A stretch of 64,000 nucleotides of DNA from Owenia fusiformis (taxonomy: Eukaryota > Annelida > Polychaeta > Sabellida > Oweniidae): assembly GCA_903813345.2 (NCBI GenBank), contig CAIIXF020000010.1, positions 5,447,169 to 5,511,168 of the forward strand, written 5' to 3'. This document shows positions 28,555 through 53,184 of this stretch, piece by piece. The notes below the pieces were generated by a model. The model did no database searches. It had not been told where the DNA came from and was given only the letters and a program-made list of their open reading frames with translations. A program made the position numbers and the translations under genes. Numbering within the stretch: the first letter of the stretch is position 1; each line of letters opens with the position of its first letter.

Positions 28555-29040
28555 ACAGTCAGACCTTGATGTTTCATTTCAGCCAAACCTTGATGTTTCA
28601 TTCCAGTCAAACCTTGATGTTTCATTCCAGTCAAACGTTGATGTTTCATTCCAGTCAGACCTTGATGTCTCATTCCAGTCAAACCTTGATATTTCATTCC
28701 AGTCAAACCTTGATGTTTCATTCAAGTCAAACCTTGATATTTCATTCCAGTCAAACCTTGATGTTTCATTCAAGTCAAACCTTGATGTTTCATTCAAGTC
28801 AAACCTTGATGTTTCATTCCAGTCAAACATTGATGTTTCATTCCAGTCAAACCTTGATGTTTCATTCAAGTCAAACCTTGATGTCTCATTCCAGTCAAAC
28901 CTTGATGTTTCATTGAAGTCAAACCTTGATGTTTCATTCAAGTCAACTTTGATGTTTCATTCCAGTCAAACCTTGATGTTTCATTACAGTCAAACCTTGA
29001 TGTTTCATTCAAGTCAAACCTTGATGTTTCTTTCAAGTCA
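28555..29040. repeat. 24-bp minisatellite, about 20 units
   Basis: The unit is CAGTCAAACCTTGATGTTTC plus ATTC, with CAAGTC and CCAGTC variants. Since 24 is divisible by three, both strands stay open for 120-134 codons; these are not genes. A looser relative with CAGTCAAACCTTGCACAAC units continues at about 29500-29850. Confidence 0.9.
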
Positions 29041-29286
29041 TTTCATTACATGTAAAATTGCATCTAGAATGCATGTGGTTTAAAAAAGTATTTACCAAGT
29101 TCGAAAATTCAATTTTCTTTGAAAATGTGATTTCTAGGTCGGGGAGATTCCAGTTAGACCCCATGTTACAAAACCACAAAAAGTGAAATATCATTTCCTG
29201 TTTTGGGGAGATAATATTTTCTTTTACTGGACAGATTTTCGTTGATTTCTTATTTTATATAGTATAACTATCAGACACGTAGGGAT

Positions 29287-31088
29287 CACTGGCGGATCCA
29301 GAATCTAGCAGGGGGGGGCAAATTCTAAGTCAGGAAAAAACTTTTCAGCCTAAATTTGGGCCAAAATTTTGAAAATTGTAGGCCCATTTTTGGTAAGCCC
29401 AAAAAGCCCATTTTGAGGCCCTACAAAATATTTGGGTCCAAATATTTTTGGGGCCCTAAAATTTTTTCATGAACCCAAAGAAGGGGGGAAAATATGTTTC
29501 AGTACAGTCAAGCCTTGCACAACCAGGGATTCAGTTACAGTCAAACCTTTCATTACAGTTAATCAAACCCTTCACAACCAGGCATTTCATAACAGTCAAA
29601 CCTTATTCAATTGAATGTTTCATTACAATCAAACATTGCACAGTTAAATGTTTCATTACAGTCAAACCTTTCAGAACCAGGCATTTCGTTACAGCCAAAC
29701 CTTGCTAACAGTGTCAATATATAGGGACAGAAAATATTCTACACGCATAGTAAGAGCATCCAATTACAGTTAGCAAGTGTAACACAGGCCTTGAGTTTAT
29801 TGATTTACAGTCATTACAGTCAAACCTTCTACAAGAACTTGAACAAGGACAACAACAGCATTCCATTCCAACCTTGCACAGTTTATTATTCAATGATATG
29901 GCATAATAATACGAGTAGAATATAGAATTTAAAGCTGGTGCAACGGCAATATTTTGTAAGGGCAATTCATTCAGCAATGGGAAATCCCTGGGATATCCCG
30001 ATATACGTCATCGTTGTTTGGACGTGGCACAGACAGCCATTTTTGAGGAATAAACATAAACAACACGTTTTTATTCTAAAAGAGTGAGTATATCTTATTC
30101 TAGACTTTGTTATACGATTCACGTCATATATGACACGTTTATAAATCAAAATCACTTGCAGTCATTCTCTGTGTGACTCGCTTTGAAGAGTGATTTGGAA
30201 TTTTTGGAAAAATTTTGAAAAATTCAAAAAGATTTCAATTGTTTTGATTTTAGTTCATTTAGTTGAGCTTTTCAGCTCACATGATGAGCTTTTGCAATAA
30301 CCCACTTGTTATGATATGAATTGACGGTTACACGTTTAACTATGTTGATCTACTCTATGCCAGAAGCAAGAAGGACCTCGGGGAAGGACCACAGGCCCAG
30401 GAAGATTTAAATCCCCCCCCCCCCCCAGTCACTGTGTAGCTAAAGTAACCTAATACATAGTGAGTGGGAGGGGGATGAACTCTTGTTCCCGTGTCTGTGA
30501 GAAGAACAGTACTCCTCTTTTCACAGACACGGGAACAAGAGTTCATCCCCCTCCCATTCTTTAGCTACAGTGACTGGGGGGGGGGATTTAAATCTTCCTG
30601 GGCTTGTGCCTCATTTCATGTAAAAGATAGCAAGAACTTAACTTCAACATATAAGTGTTACCTGATGAATGGGACTCTCATGTGCCTTCCAAATGGTAGT
30701 AAACAAACTCCAATGTAACTACATCAGCTTATCTTTCCGTCCGATCAACAATAACAAGAAATGCTTGTCATTTCCAGAAGTTATGATACGTTATATTATC
30801 GAACATGTGTGAAAATGAAATGTTTGTTCGATGCTCGGATGATCGCATTTTATTTAGCTCTCGTAAAATGAACGAACAAATATTTGGGCCCCTAAAACCT
30901 AAAAGTGGGCCCAAATTTTGAAATTTTAAGGCTCATCTTATTCAAAATTTTGCCTAGAATTAAAAAATAAGGCCTTGGGAGCCTTAAGGCCTTTTTTGGC
31001 CCAAAACTTTTTGGGCCCAATTTTTTTTTCTGGGCCTACCCAAGGGGGGCAGGCCCCTGGGTCCCTCCCCCCCCCAGATCCGCCAGTG
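29287..31088. mobile_element. Two inverted CACTGGCGGATC-ended MITE copies around repeat-rich DNA
   Basis: A plus-oriented copy starts at 29287 (about 190 bp) and a minus-oriented copy ends at 31088 (about 210 bp). Both carry GGCCCAAAAT-rich interiors. I see no matching 8-bp flanks at the two outer ends, so two separate insertions are as likely as one composite element. Confidence 0.5.
30385..30610. mobile_element. Fold-back repeat with about 95-bp arms
   Basis: The arm from CCCAGGAAGATTTAAATCC through GAACTCTTGTTCCCGTGTCT is repeated in inverse to 30603. The left arm has an extra insertion near AGTAACCTAATACATAGTG. The loop is only about 20 bp. Homopolymer C and G runs lie in the two arms at matching places. 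Confidence 0.8.
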
Positions 31089-31188
31089 CATAATGCATTT
31101 GTCACAAGTTTAAGCTGAAATTTCGCTAAAATGAAGTAAGGGTTGTCTCTGTGATTTCGTTTTGTTTCATTGAGTTTGTGTTTCAGTG

Positions 31189-31216
31189 TAACTTCCGCAA
31201 AAATGGCGGACCAATG
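31189..31216 (+). promoter_or_regulatory. Putative PRRC1 core promoter: ETS-like, YY1-like and CCAAT motifs
   Basis: ACTTCCGC (from 31191) is followed within a few bases by AAAATGGCGGA and CCAAT, a mix typical of housekeeping promoters. It lies about 1.35 kb upstream of the first PRRC1 coding exon, which starts behind a splice acceptor and so needs an upstream 5' UTR exon. The assignment to PRRC1 is inference. Confidence 0.4.
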
Positions 31217-31326
31217 ACAGAATTAACATGTACAATGACTTCGAAATTTAAGACAACTTTTTACCTATAATAGCAAAACTTTTGCTTTATTTGTGCATTC
31301 TATCTATCAGATAATAGTCTCAGGGG

Positions 31327-32333
31327 CACGCCCGGTGATCGTGAATATGGGAGCAGGCAATTTCCGCTAGAAAATTCAACAAATCTGGTAAAATTATTTT
31401 TTCAAGACAAGGTTTACGATTGAATTGCAAATTGAATAAGCGCACAGTATGATAAAATATGTTAGGTATTCTAGGATTATTTTTCAACCGATACTCTTTT
31501 AAGATATAAGATCTATTAAAAAAGGCGCAACGCAACCAACGTGCAAAAGTCAAAGTTTTTGCTATAAATCAAGCAACAATGGACTACACGACCTGTAATA
31601 AATACTTGTAAGTGATGTTATCATAACTAAATTAATGTCATTGCTGAATTTATAAAATAAGTTTCCATTCGTAAAATAAAAAATAATCGAAAATAATTAA
31701 AATGGGACGGAGGGGGGAGGGGACGGAGGGGGGGAGTAATAATTCTATAAAGTGAAACAACTTCACACGAATTCTTGTATTTGAAAAATAAACTCATTAA
31801 CTTCGTAAGAAACTAGATGATATACCCCTGGAGACTGAAAAATGGGGACATTTGGAGTAAAAGGACTTAAAGTCGCGAAACATCTCTAATCATGTCTTAT
31901 ATACATATTGCTCCCCCCCTCCGTCCCCTCCCCCCCTCCGTCCCAAATTCATTATTTTCGATTATTTTTTATTTCACATATGGAAACTTATTTTATAAAT
32001 TCAGCAATGACATTAATTTAGTTATGATAACATCACTTACAAGTATTTATTACAGGTCGTCCAGACCATTGTTGTTTGATTTATAGCAAAAACGTTGATT
32101 TGTGCCTGTTGATGGCCTTGCGCCTTTTTTAATAGATCTCATACCTTAGATGCGTATCGTTTCAGAAAAAATCCCAGAAAACCTAACATATTCTACCATA
32201 CCGTGCGCCTATCCATTTAGCAATTCAATAGTAAACTTTTTCTTGAAAAAATAAATCTTCCAGATTTGTTGAATTTCCTAGCAGAAATTGCCTGCTCCCC
32301 CCCTCCGTCCCATATTCACGATCACCGGGCGTG
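31327..32333. mobile_element. 1.0-kb fold-back element with about 400-bp arms and 5-bp target duplication
   Basis: The left arm starts CACGCCCGGTGATCGTGAAT and the right arm ends with its inverse. The similarity continues inwards for about 400 bp to GGGACGGAGGGGGG / CCCCCCTCCGTCCC. AGGGG directly flanks both ends (31322-31326, 32334-32338), as expected for a target-site duplication. It sits between the probable PRRC1 promoter and the first coding exon, most likely in a 5' UTR intron. Clear arm divergence shows it is not brand new. Confidence 0.85.
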
Positions 32334-32543
32334 AGGGGTATGTAGGCAAATCCATTTTGATAGGAGCACTCTGTTTAGTTTGAAAACTCACCCTTTATTA
32401 TTTTGTAGCAGCACTATACAAGATCTTAAAGTGTGGATTTCTAGTCAAGTCAATGAAGATGACAGTTAAAACATAGTTTAATAAAGTCTTTTGTAATCTT
32501 TTGATTGATGTTACTTTCAGAAGGCATATACTAAACTGTGAAA

Positions 32544-36969
<4,426 letters not shown>

Positions 36970-39900
36970 CACAGATATACGTAATGTGTTGAGGAAGACT
37001 GGTGGAGTGCAATTTGAAAGGGGGTGTAAATTCAAGAAATAATTAGAAAAGGTTGTACATACTGTAAACATAGATGATTTGCCAAAATTCACTTATGGTG
37101 CAATTCATTAATTCTACATGGCTCAAATTGATGATTTGATGATCAATGAGAACTGTGGACATTACTGTAGACAACAAACAAAATATACTTAAGACGTTCA
37201 AAATTTCAAGAAGTGCTCATAGTAAACCTGTTTGGGGATTTATGAATTGATTTCATGAACTTCCATTTCTAATGTTTTTGAAAATATATGTGTATTATCA
37301 GTATATTGATGATAAAAAATGATCAAAATTCCAAAATAATTATTTAAAATTGTCTGTAGTCTCCAAGGCCATATTTATTTGTCTTGCCAAATTTTGTGCA
37401 GAATAGCATGTAATGCTTTTGTTAGTATTGTTGTGTAATTAATTTGTATTCTACCTTATCAGAAAATTATCCGGATCAATAGGATTTGAGGGATTAACCA
37501 TTTAATCCTTTGATGAATAGAATCTTGTTTCCTCAAACAACTGAACTCGGAAATATTTACCATTTTATCAAAAATATTTCTTTGTTATTTTGTAACCAAT
37601 AACATGTTTTAAAATGGTACAGTAGGCCTATCTATTATGATATGGTGCAGTATGAACTAAGGCCAGAAATTTTGAAGGGTTTAATTCCTTCAAAGTTTAA
37701 ACCATGTCTTTTATTTCAATATTCCTTAATCCAATGATGCAGGCCCGTAGCCAGCTTTATTTCCAAAGAGGTTTACTTTCCAAAAAATCAAGGGGGTTAC
37801 CATTTGACAACTTTAGTCCAAAATCGCTTGAAAAATGCTCAAAATTGTAAAAAACTGCATGATTTTGAAAGAATTTTTAGTCAGGGGGTACCTCAAATCC
37901 CCTGGTGCTATGGGTCTGTTATTATTTACTGTATATACATATGGAAGGTGTATAAATGTATTATAGATGTAAATACTCTGGAAATAGTACGGGGATGTTA
38001 TACTACATGTAGAATTTTACCCTGATTCCCCAATAGCTAACCAGTGTAACTACACTCTGATTACAACAAATCACTTCCCACATTTATGGGAATTTGATTA
38101 TTATGAATTGAATTTTAGCTAGACTTAATTACAGGCAAAAATGTTGTGTTATATGGTATATTCTGAGAGGCAAGTACAAAGAACTGATAGTAACAATGCG
38201 TTATTTAGAATGTAGATGATTTTCAGCTTTTGAGAAGGGTGACAGAAAGTAGGAGTTTTCCCTGATCCGTCCCTCATTCAAATCAAATTGTCCTATTTAA
38301 AAATAGCATTAACTGTTGGAAATTACTTGAACAGTTACAGTATCTTGTACCAGTATTTCCATATATTCTAAGAAGGTGCTTGATATTCGACTGAAGAAAT
38401 TTAATAATTGTTAGGTTGTACAAATTATTTGTTTTTTTTTGGGGGGGGGGTTGTGGTCAGGGAGTACAAGGAAAAAACTTTTTTCAAAACCCCCCTTTGC
38501 TAAAGCTGGCTACAGAGCTGAAGTTTGTTTAGGGGTGTCCCACCACGCACACAGTGTTGAGCTGAGGGCATGGACTAACGCATTGATGTTGTTATTATAT
38601 TCTAGTCAGAGCAAAATTTTGAATGGTATTTTTGAGCTTGATGTATTTTTCTACTGAAATTGTAGCATAATGACCAGTATAATTATTGTTATCTTACTTA
38701 TCTTAAAAAGACATCTGATTCCTATAATTTGAGGGTATCTTAATGTTGTTGTAACCCCATTACAATTTTTTCGGGCGTTGAGAACTAAGAAATTTCAGAA
38801 CTTGGAAATGAAATCTTGCTTTTTGTGAAATCTTCCCTCAAAAACTGAAGCAATATGCCAACATAATAATAAGAAACCCCTCCCCCTAGGATCACCATTG
38901 AAATTAGATTCTATGGGCTGGAATAATTTTAAAGATGAGTTCAAATCATTTTACCAAATTGTTCATTTCTTCAGAAAATAGCATAACCACAGAACACCAT
39001 GACACAGTAAAATATGGGATTATAATGTAGCCTACAGTTCATGTTTATGTAGCATGCCAAAAGAATATTGTAGCTTTGAAAATGCTTTGTTATAGCCATA
39101 ATGAATCCCAAAATGATTCATTACATTAATAAGTTATTGCTTTGTTAAATAAATATATGAAAAAACAATGATGTTGTTTGTTCAATTTTTCAAGTTATCA
39201 ATGTTTCCTGCTTGAACCTGTCAAAATCTCCATTTATTTGCATGTTGCATTCTTTTAATTAGACCTAAATTTCGCTTGAGATGGTAAGGGAGGGGCAGGG
39301 AACACAACTTATTTCCACTTGGATTTAGATTGGACAAAGGACCTAAAAATACAACATTTGTGATATGATTTGTCCTATTTCATTTTTTTTTGTTATGAAC
39401 AAAACATAATGATAATTTATATTTTACATTTTTATTTACACTAAAATATTTCATACATATTTCAATGAAGAATAGGTCAGCTCATTTGATCTGCAGCTAA
39501 AGATAAATATATTGTATAGCTGATAGTATATTGAACAGAGAATAAGATGAAATGATGGCAAAAATTAAAAGTGTTTATCTAAGACCTAGTATATAGTTTA
39601 TGGTGAATTATTTTTTTCTGGTCTTGAATTTTAGTTGAAAAATGAGTGAAATGAAATAGAATGACATATACATACATTTGCCATAAATCATTAAAATTTA
39701 GCTCTTAAAATGTTTTATCGATTTAGTAGACATACATACTCTATGTAAATGCGGCTGATGTGTATCATATTAAAATGTGTCAAATACAAAATATTGCATT
39801 TGATACATATGTTTTGTGTCAATTCTTCACAATTATTGGATAGCAAAAACATATAAATGTATGCAGTTCATTGTGAAATTAAATAAGCAACATTTTTTTC

Positions 39901-40092
39901 TGTGAATAAATAATTCATTTAAAAATATCCATGGTAGATTGATTAATGTTTAATCTTTTTCCAACATCACTGCACTGAGTAAAGATACTTTTATATACAA
40001 TTTTAGAATCCTATGTACACTGTATACTTTGTACAGAAGTTTTTATATACAAGTTTATGTACATATTTACATCCTTTGTATATTTAGACGTA
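36970..40092. other. Tail-to-tail spacer between PRRC1 and CFAP91
   Basis: It holds the 3' UTRs of both genes and one MITE-like copy. Candidate signals are AATAAA at about 39147 (+) and its complement TTTATT at 39431-39436 for CFAP91. I see no additional coding exon. Confidence 0.6.
37741..37918 (+). mobile_element. Second copy of the GGCCCGTAGCCAG element
   Basis: It begins AGGCCCGTAGCCAG and contains CATTTGACAACTTTAGTCC and the core TGCATGATTTTGAAAGAATT. It is more decayed than the copy at 35.7 kb and lies downstream of PRRC1. Confidence 0.55.
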
Positions 40093-49569
<9,477 letters not shown>

Positions 49570-49661
49570 GATGAAATGAAAATGACGGTCTTGCTAAGAT
49601 CTGGACACCATTAATAAAGGAAATACAACTTTTACACCCGAAAAAAGAAAAGTTCACAAAT

Positions 49662-49711
49662 CCAATATGGCGATCTTTACATTGTTGCCATAACAGCGAA
49701 ATCTCGCGAGA
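49662..49711 (-). promoter_or_regulatory. Putative CFAP91 promoter: X-box-like RFX site, TCTCGCGAGA box, YY1-like site
   Basis: On the minus strand 49697-49684 reads GCTGTTATGGCAAC, which fits the X-box consensus RYYNYY-N2-RRNRAC at every defined position. It lies about 115 bp upstream of the CFAP91 ATG. X-boxes bind RFX factors and mark ciliary genes. The palindrome TCTCGCGAGA (49702-49711), a known core-promoter element, is next to it. A CAATATGGCGAT stretch at about 49663 resembles a YY1 site. The motif matches are direct; promoter function is inferred. Confidence 0.7.
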
Positions 49712-51390
49712 TCGAAATCGTATATTTCGTTTAGTGTAATACGGTTGAATTTACCGGGAAATCAAGATGAACATGGGCTTTCAATAGATTAACATTATTG
49801 ATGATCATTTGATTGAGTGGTGACAATGGAAATTTGAACTTTACTGTGTGTTCTTTATTGGACTGACACCTCTAAAGCCAGGATCACAGGCCAGGATACT
49901 AACATCCAGCCCGTTCTTTTTATTGTAATAATTGTTAAACATCACATGAATAATAAAATACTTATTCAACCTAGTATTTAATAATATTTCAACCTCACTG
50001 AGGTGGCAACACAACATAATGAAATGTAGTTTATTGTAAGGAATTTACAGTTGTAACAAAGAAGGTGCATTCTTTTTCTATTGTTTTTAAAAAATTGACA
50101 CTTGACAAGCTATCCAAAACCAGTGTGGCACAAATATGATTAACTGTCACATGGAGTACACTAGCTGAACCAATTTCACTCCTCAGCACACTTACAGTAC
50201 CTCATAGTCAATTCAAAAGAAATCAAATTTTCCTAAAATTAGATCATGAGTCCTTTACCTTGCAAAAGAGTCAGTGTGGGGTTTAAGTTAGACAAACCAT
50301 TTGTACTCGGTCTTGGGAGAACTAATAGCCTAGGGCCAAGGTCCTTGGCTATTATTTCTCATAAAACCAACTCATAATTTATTTGTTACAAAATACAAAA
50401 GAAGGATCCAAATAAAAAAGTAAAAATGGTCAAGAGCCTATTTAAAGTACAATAGTGTAACCAATTAGGGCAGTGCTTAAAGTTATTTTTTAATATTAAA
50501 AACTAATTTTATATTGGAGGGAAATAATATTAACAGTCAACTGAACTTAACAGAGAGATCTATATTTGTTCTGTTTTTCGTTTATTCACATTTAGCAAAG
50601 CATTGGATAAAATACATCACAATCGGTTAAAACTATGTAGTGTTCCACATAAAATATAAACAGAAACGATTGAGTTACCCTCTAGAGTACATTCTTTCAA
50701 TGGTAATATTTCTGGATACATTAAAACATCATGACACTTGATAGATAGATTTTTAATTTTCTTATCTTACTGGCTTTATCTATAACCAGACAATAAGGTT
50801 TGGTCACCCTGTTTTAACTTGAAAAATAATGTTTTTCTTTACATTTCGGAGCATTTAGAAATGTGCTTGTAAAAATACCAAATAAAAATCCCCAAATACC
50901 TGATACAACACAAACTGACTGCACAGATAGTGTCTTTGACCTAAAATGTTTACAGACACTGTGAGACACATTAACAAGGGTGGTATCCAAGGAACTAATG
51001 GTTCACATCAATAATTTATACTGATGGCTCAATAATGCTGACATACAACAATAAAAATGAAGAGTGGATAAGTGAAAAGTATAAAGTATATAAATATAAA
51101 GTTTAACTCTGATATTATGTAAGGCCGGGGTAAATAAATTTTAACATCAATTTGTGGTTTCTCACAAGCCTGCATACCATTATTGGGCAATCTTCTAAAC
51201 CCCTTGGAAAATAAAAGGTGCCTTGTCCTTTTGATAAATCCTGTTTCCATATTGTGTATTGTTATGTGTAGCTATTATATTAAATATTTTATTTTATAGG
51301 CAATATTCAATATCATTTTTATATTCCTAAGTTTAGATGTATGACAACGGATTAAAATGAAATAAAGGAATTTTTAATAAATTTTTCAAG

Positions 51391-51700
51391 AATAAATGTT
51401 TTTAATAAATCACACTTGATATATTTGGATAGGCATGGTTTAAATAAGAAAGCATTCTCTTATTCACTAAACCCATTTTATCCATAGAAATTAATAGACA
51501 ATTAACATTGTCATTACTCAGTAGAAAATCATTGAATGTTAAATAAATGTTTTTAATAAATCACACTTGATATATTTGGATAGGCATGGTTTAAATAAGA
51601 AAGCATTCTCTTATTCACTAAACCCATTTTATCCATAGAAATTAATAGACAATTAACATTGTCATTACTCAGTAGAAAATCATTGAATGTTAAACATACA
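51391..51700. repeat. 151-bp tandem duplication, nearly identical
   Basis: The block starting AATAAATGTTTTTAATAAATC is repeated at 51542 with essentially no differences down to AAATCATTGAATGTTAAA. A decayed third relative (AAATCATTGAATGTAAAACA with TTTACCCTGGCCTTATGCAG) follows at about 51840-51910. Either a recent duplication or an assembly effect. Confidence 0.85.
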
Positions 51701-52164
51701 TGTACATATTTTAATTTACCCTGGCCTTTTGCAGCTAGAGCAAATTATTTGATGTTCATATATAATAATCACCTGCATATGACATTCACAAATGGAAATT
51801 CACTAAATTATTTAGGTAACCCTCTCATTGCTCGATCAAAAATCATTGAATGTAAAACACACATTTTATGAATTTACCCTGGCCTTATGCAGAAAGAGTG
51901 AATTATTTAGTATAATCATCACATCAGTCATGTAATGTGAAGTTTATAACATAAAGCCTGTAATAAAGCCTGATCTCTGGAATATAGCAGCTACATGAAA
52001 GATAAATGGCTGGGTCACGACATAACTTGAGGAAATTCACAGAATTACTTGTTTTTATTCAGTTAATAAGCTTCTGAATATCTGAAATAAATCTTAACAT
52101 CTTATATATTCTCAATGTTCACAATCTTTCGACTAAATCTACTTTAATGTGAAAATCTACGTTT

Positions 52165-52352
52165 ACAGTAAAACCTGTCTTAGTGAACACCTCTCTTTAG
52201 TGAACACCTGTCCCTAGTGGACACCCTTCCTAGGCACATAGTCTACTGACTTCTGTATAAATTACCCTCTCTCTAGTGAACACCTACCTACAGTGAACGT
52301 TTTTTCTTGGCAAAAAATGTTCACTATACACAAGTTTTACTATGAAAAAATC
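52165..52352 (-). repeat. Dispersed GTTCACT repeat, copy 3
   Basis: It runs from ACAGTAAAACCTGTCTTAG to ACACAAGTTTTACT on the plus strand. It is the reverse orientation of the copies at 3.2 and 7.3 kb, with three GTGAACACCT-type blocks. Confidence 0.6.
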
Positions 52353-52774
52353 ACACTGTACTAGATTGGCCGAAAATCAAATTTACAATCCCCTGTTTTT
52401 TATTGAGCACAATGAATCAGTTTCCAAAGTCTATTATCTGACGTGCTGGTTTCTAGGTCGAATTCGGGCTATATTTCTATTCTATGCTAGACCTACGTGA
52501 TATAGAGATAGCCTGCTGTAGGTGTTTTGGGGTATCCAAATCTTAGACATTTTGCCTATACAATATGTATTTTCAATAGCCCACAAAATATCAGAGACTA
52601 GGATATACATAAAATATGTTATATGTAATGATTTGTAGAAATTGAGGAGACAACAATTAGAAAATTACTGCAAATACATGTAGTTGAAAGTACAGGGTGA
52701 CCCTCAAAACAGGCCACCAAAATTAGTTAGTTACATAAAGTTTTATAATTTACTAAGAAAAAGGTATGTAAATT

Positions 52775-53000
52775 CATGATACAAGGCATGTGAAGTTACT
52801 GCACAAGGTATATGAAGTTACTGCACAGGGTATGAGAAGTCACTGCACAAGGTGTGTGAAGTCACTGCACAAGGTATGTGAAGCAGCCTGCACAAGGTAT
52901 GTGAAGTAACTGCATAAGGTATGTGAAGCAACTGCACACGGTATGTGAAGTCACTGTTCAACGTATGTGATGTCATCGTAAAGGGTACGTTTGTGGTACT
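52775..53000. repeat. About 22-bp minisatellite next to the PARP terminal exon
   Basis: The unit is close to ACTGCACAAGGTATGTGAAGTC, about ten copies. Related GTCACTGCATTTGATGTCACT sequence reaches to just beyond the PARP stop, so the array may lie in the 3' UTR. Confidence 0.8.
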
Positions 53001-53184
53001 TGGTATATATCCTCATATATGGTACGGTAGTCATCAGACAAGGTATATGATGTAAATTGGCTCCCTTCCAGTGAGCATGGACTCTTCTGTCACTTAATAT
53101 TGAGGTGTCACTTTATGACCTTGTGATATCACTGCACTTAGATGTCACTGCATTGGTTAATTTTTGTCACTGCATTTGATGTCA

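Larger units (their letters stand above)
26113..31180. other. Spacer between RASL12 and PRRC1
   Basis: Apart from the RASL12 3' UTR and the repeats listed separately, this AT-rich stretch shows no recognisable exon or RNA gene. Confidence 0.6.
49740..53184. other. Spacer between CFAP91 and the PARP gene
   Basis: No coding exon is recognised. It contains a recent 151-bp tandem duplication, one dispersed repeat copy and a 22-bp array next to the PARP terminal exon, part of which may be PARP 3' UTR. Confidence 0.6.

Noticed and set aside
28512-28941. Overlapping repetitive ORFs of 120-134 codons on both strands
   Set aside because: They come from the 24-bp minisatellite, which is open in several frames at once; there is no splice context or recognisable domain.
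29287-31088. One composite transposon with CACTGGCGGATC ends
   Set aside because: The two outer flanks (GTAGGGAT and CATAATGC) do not match, so I prefer two separate inverted insertions.
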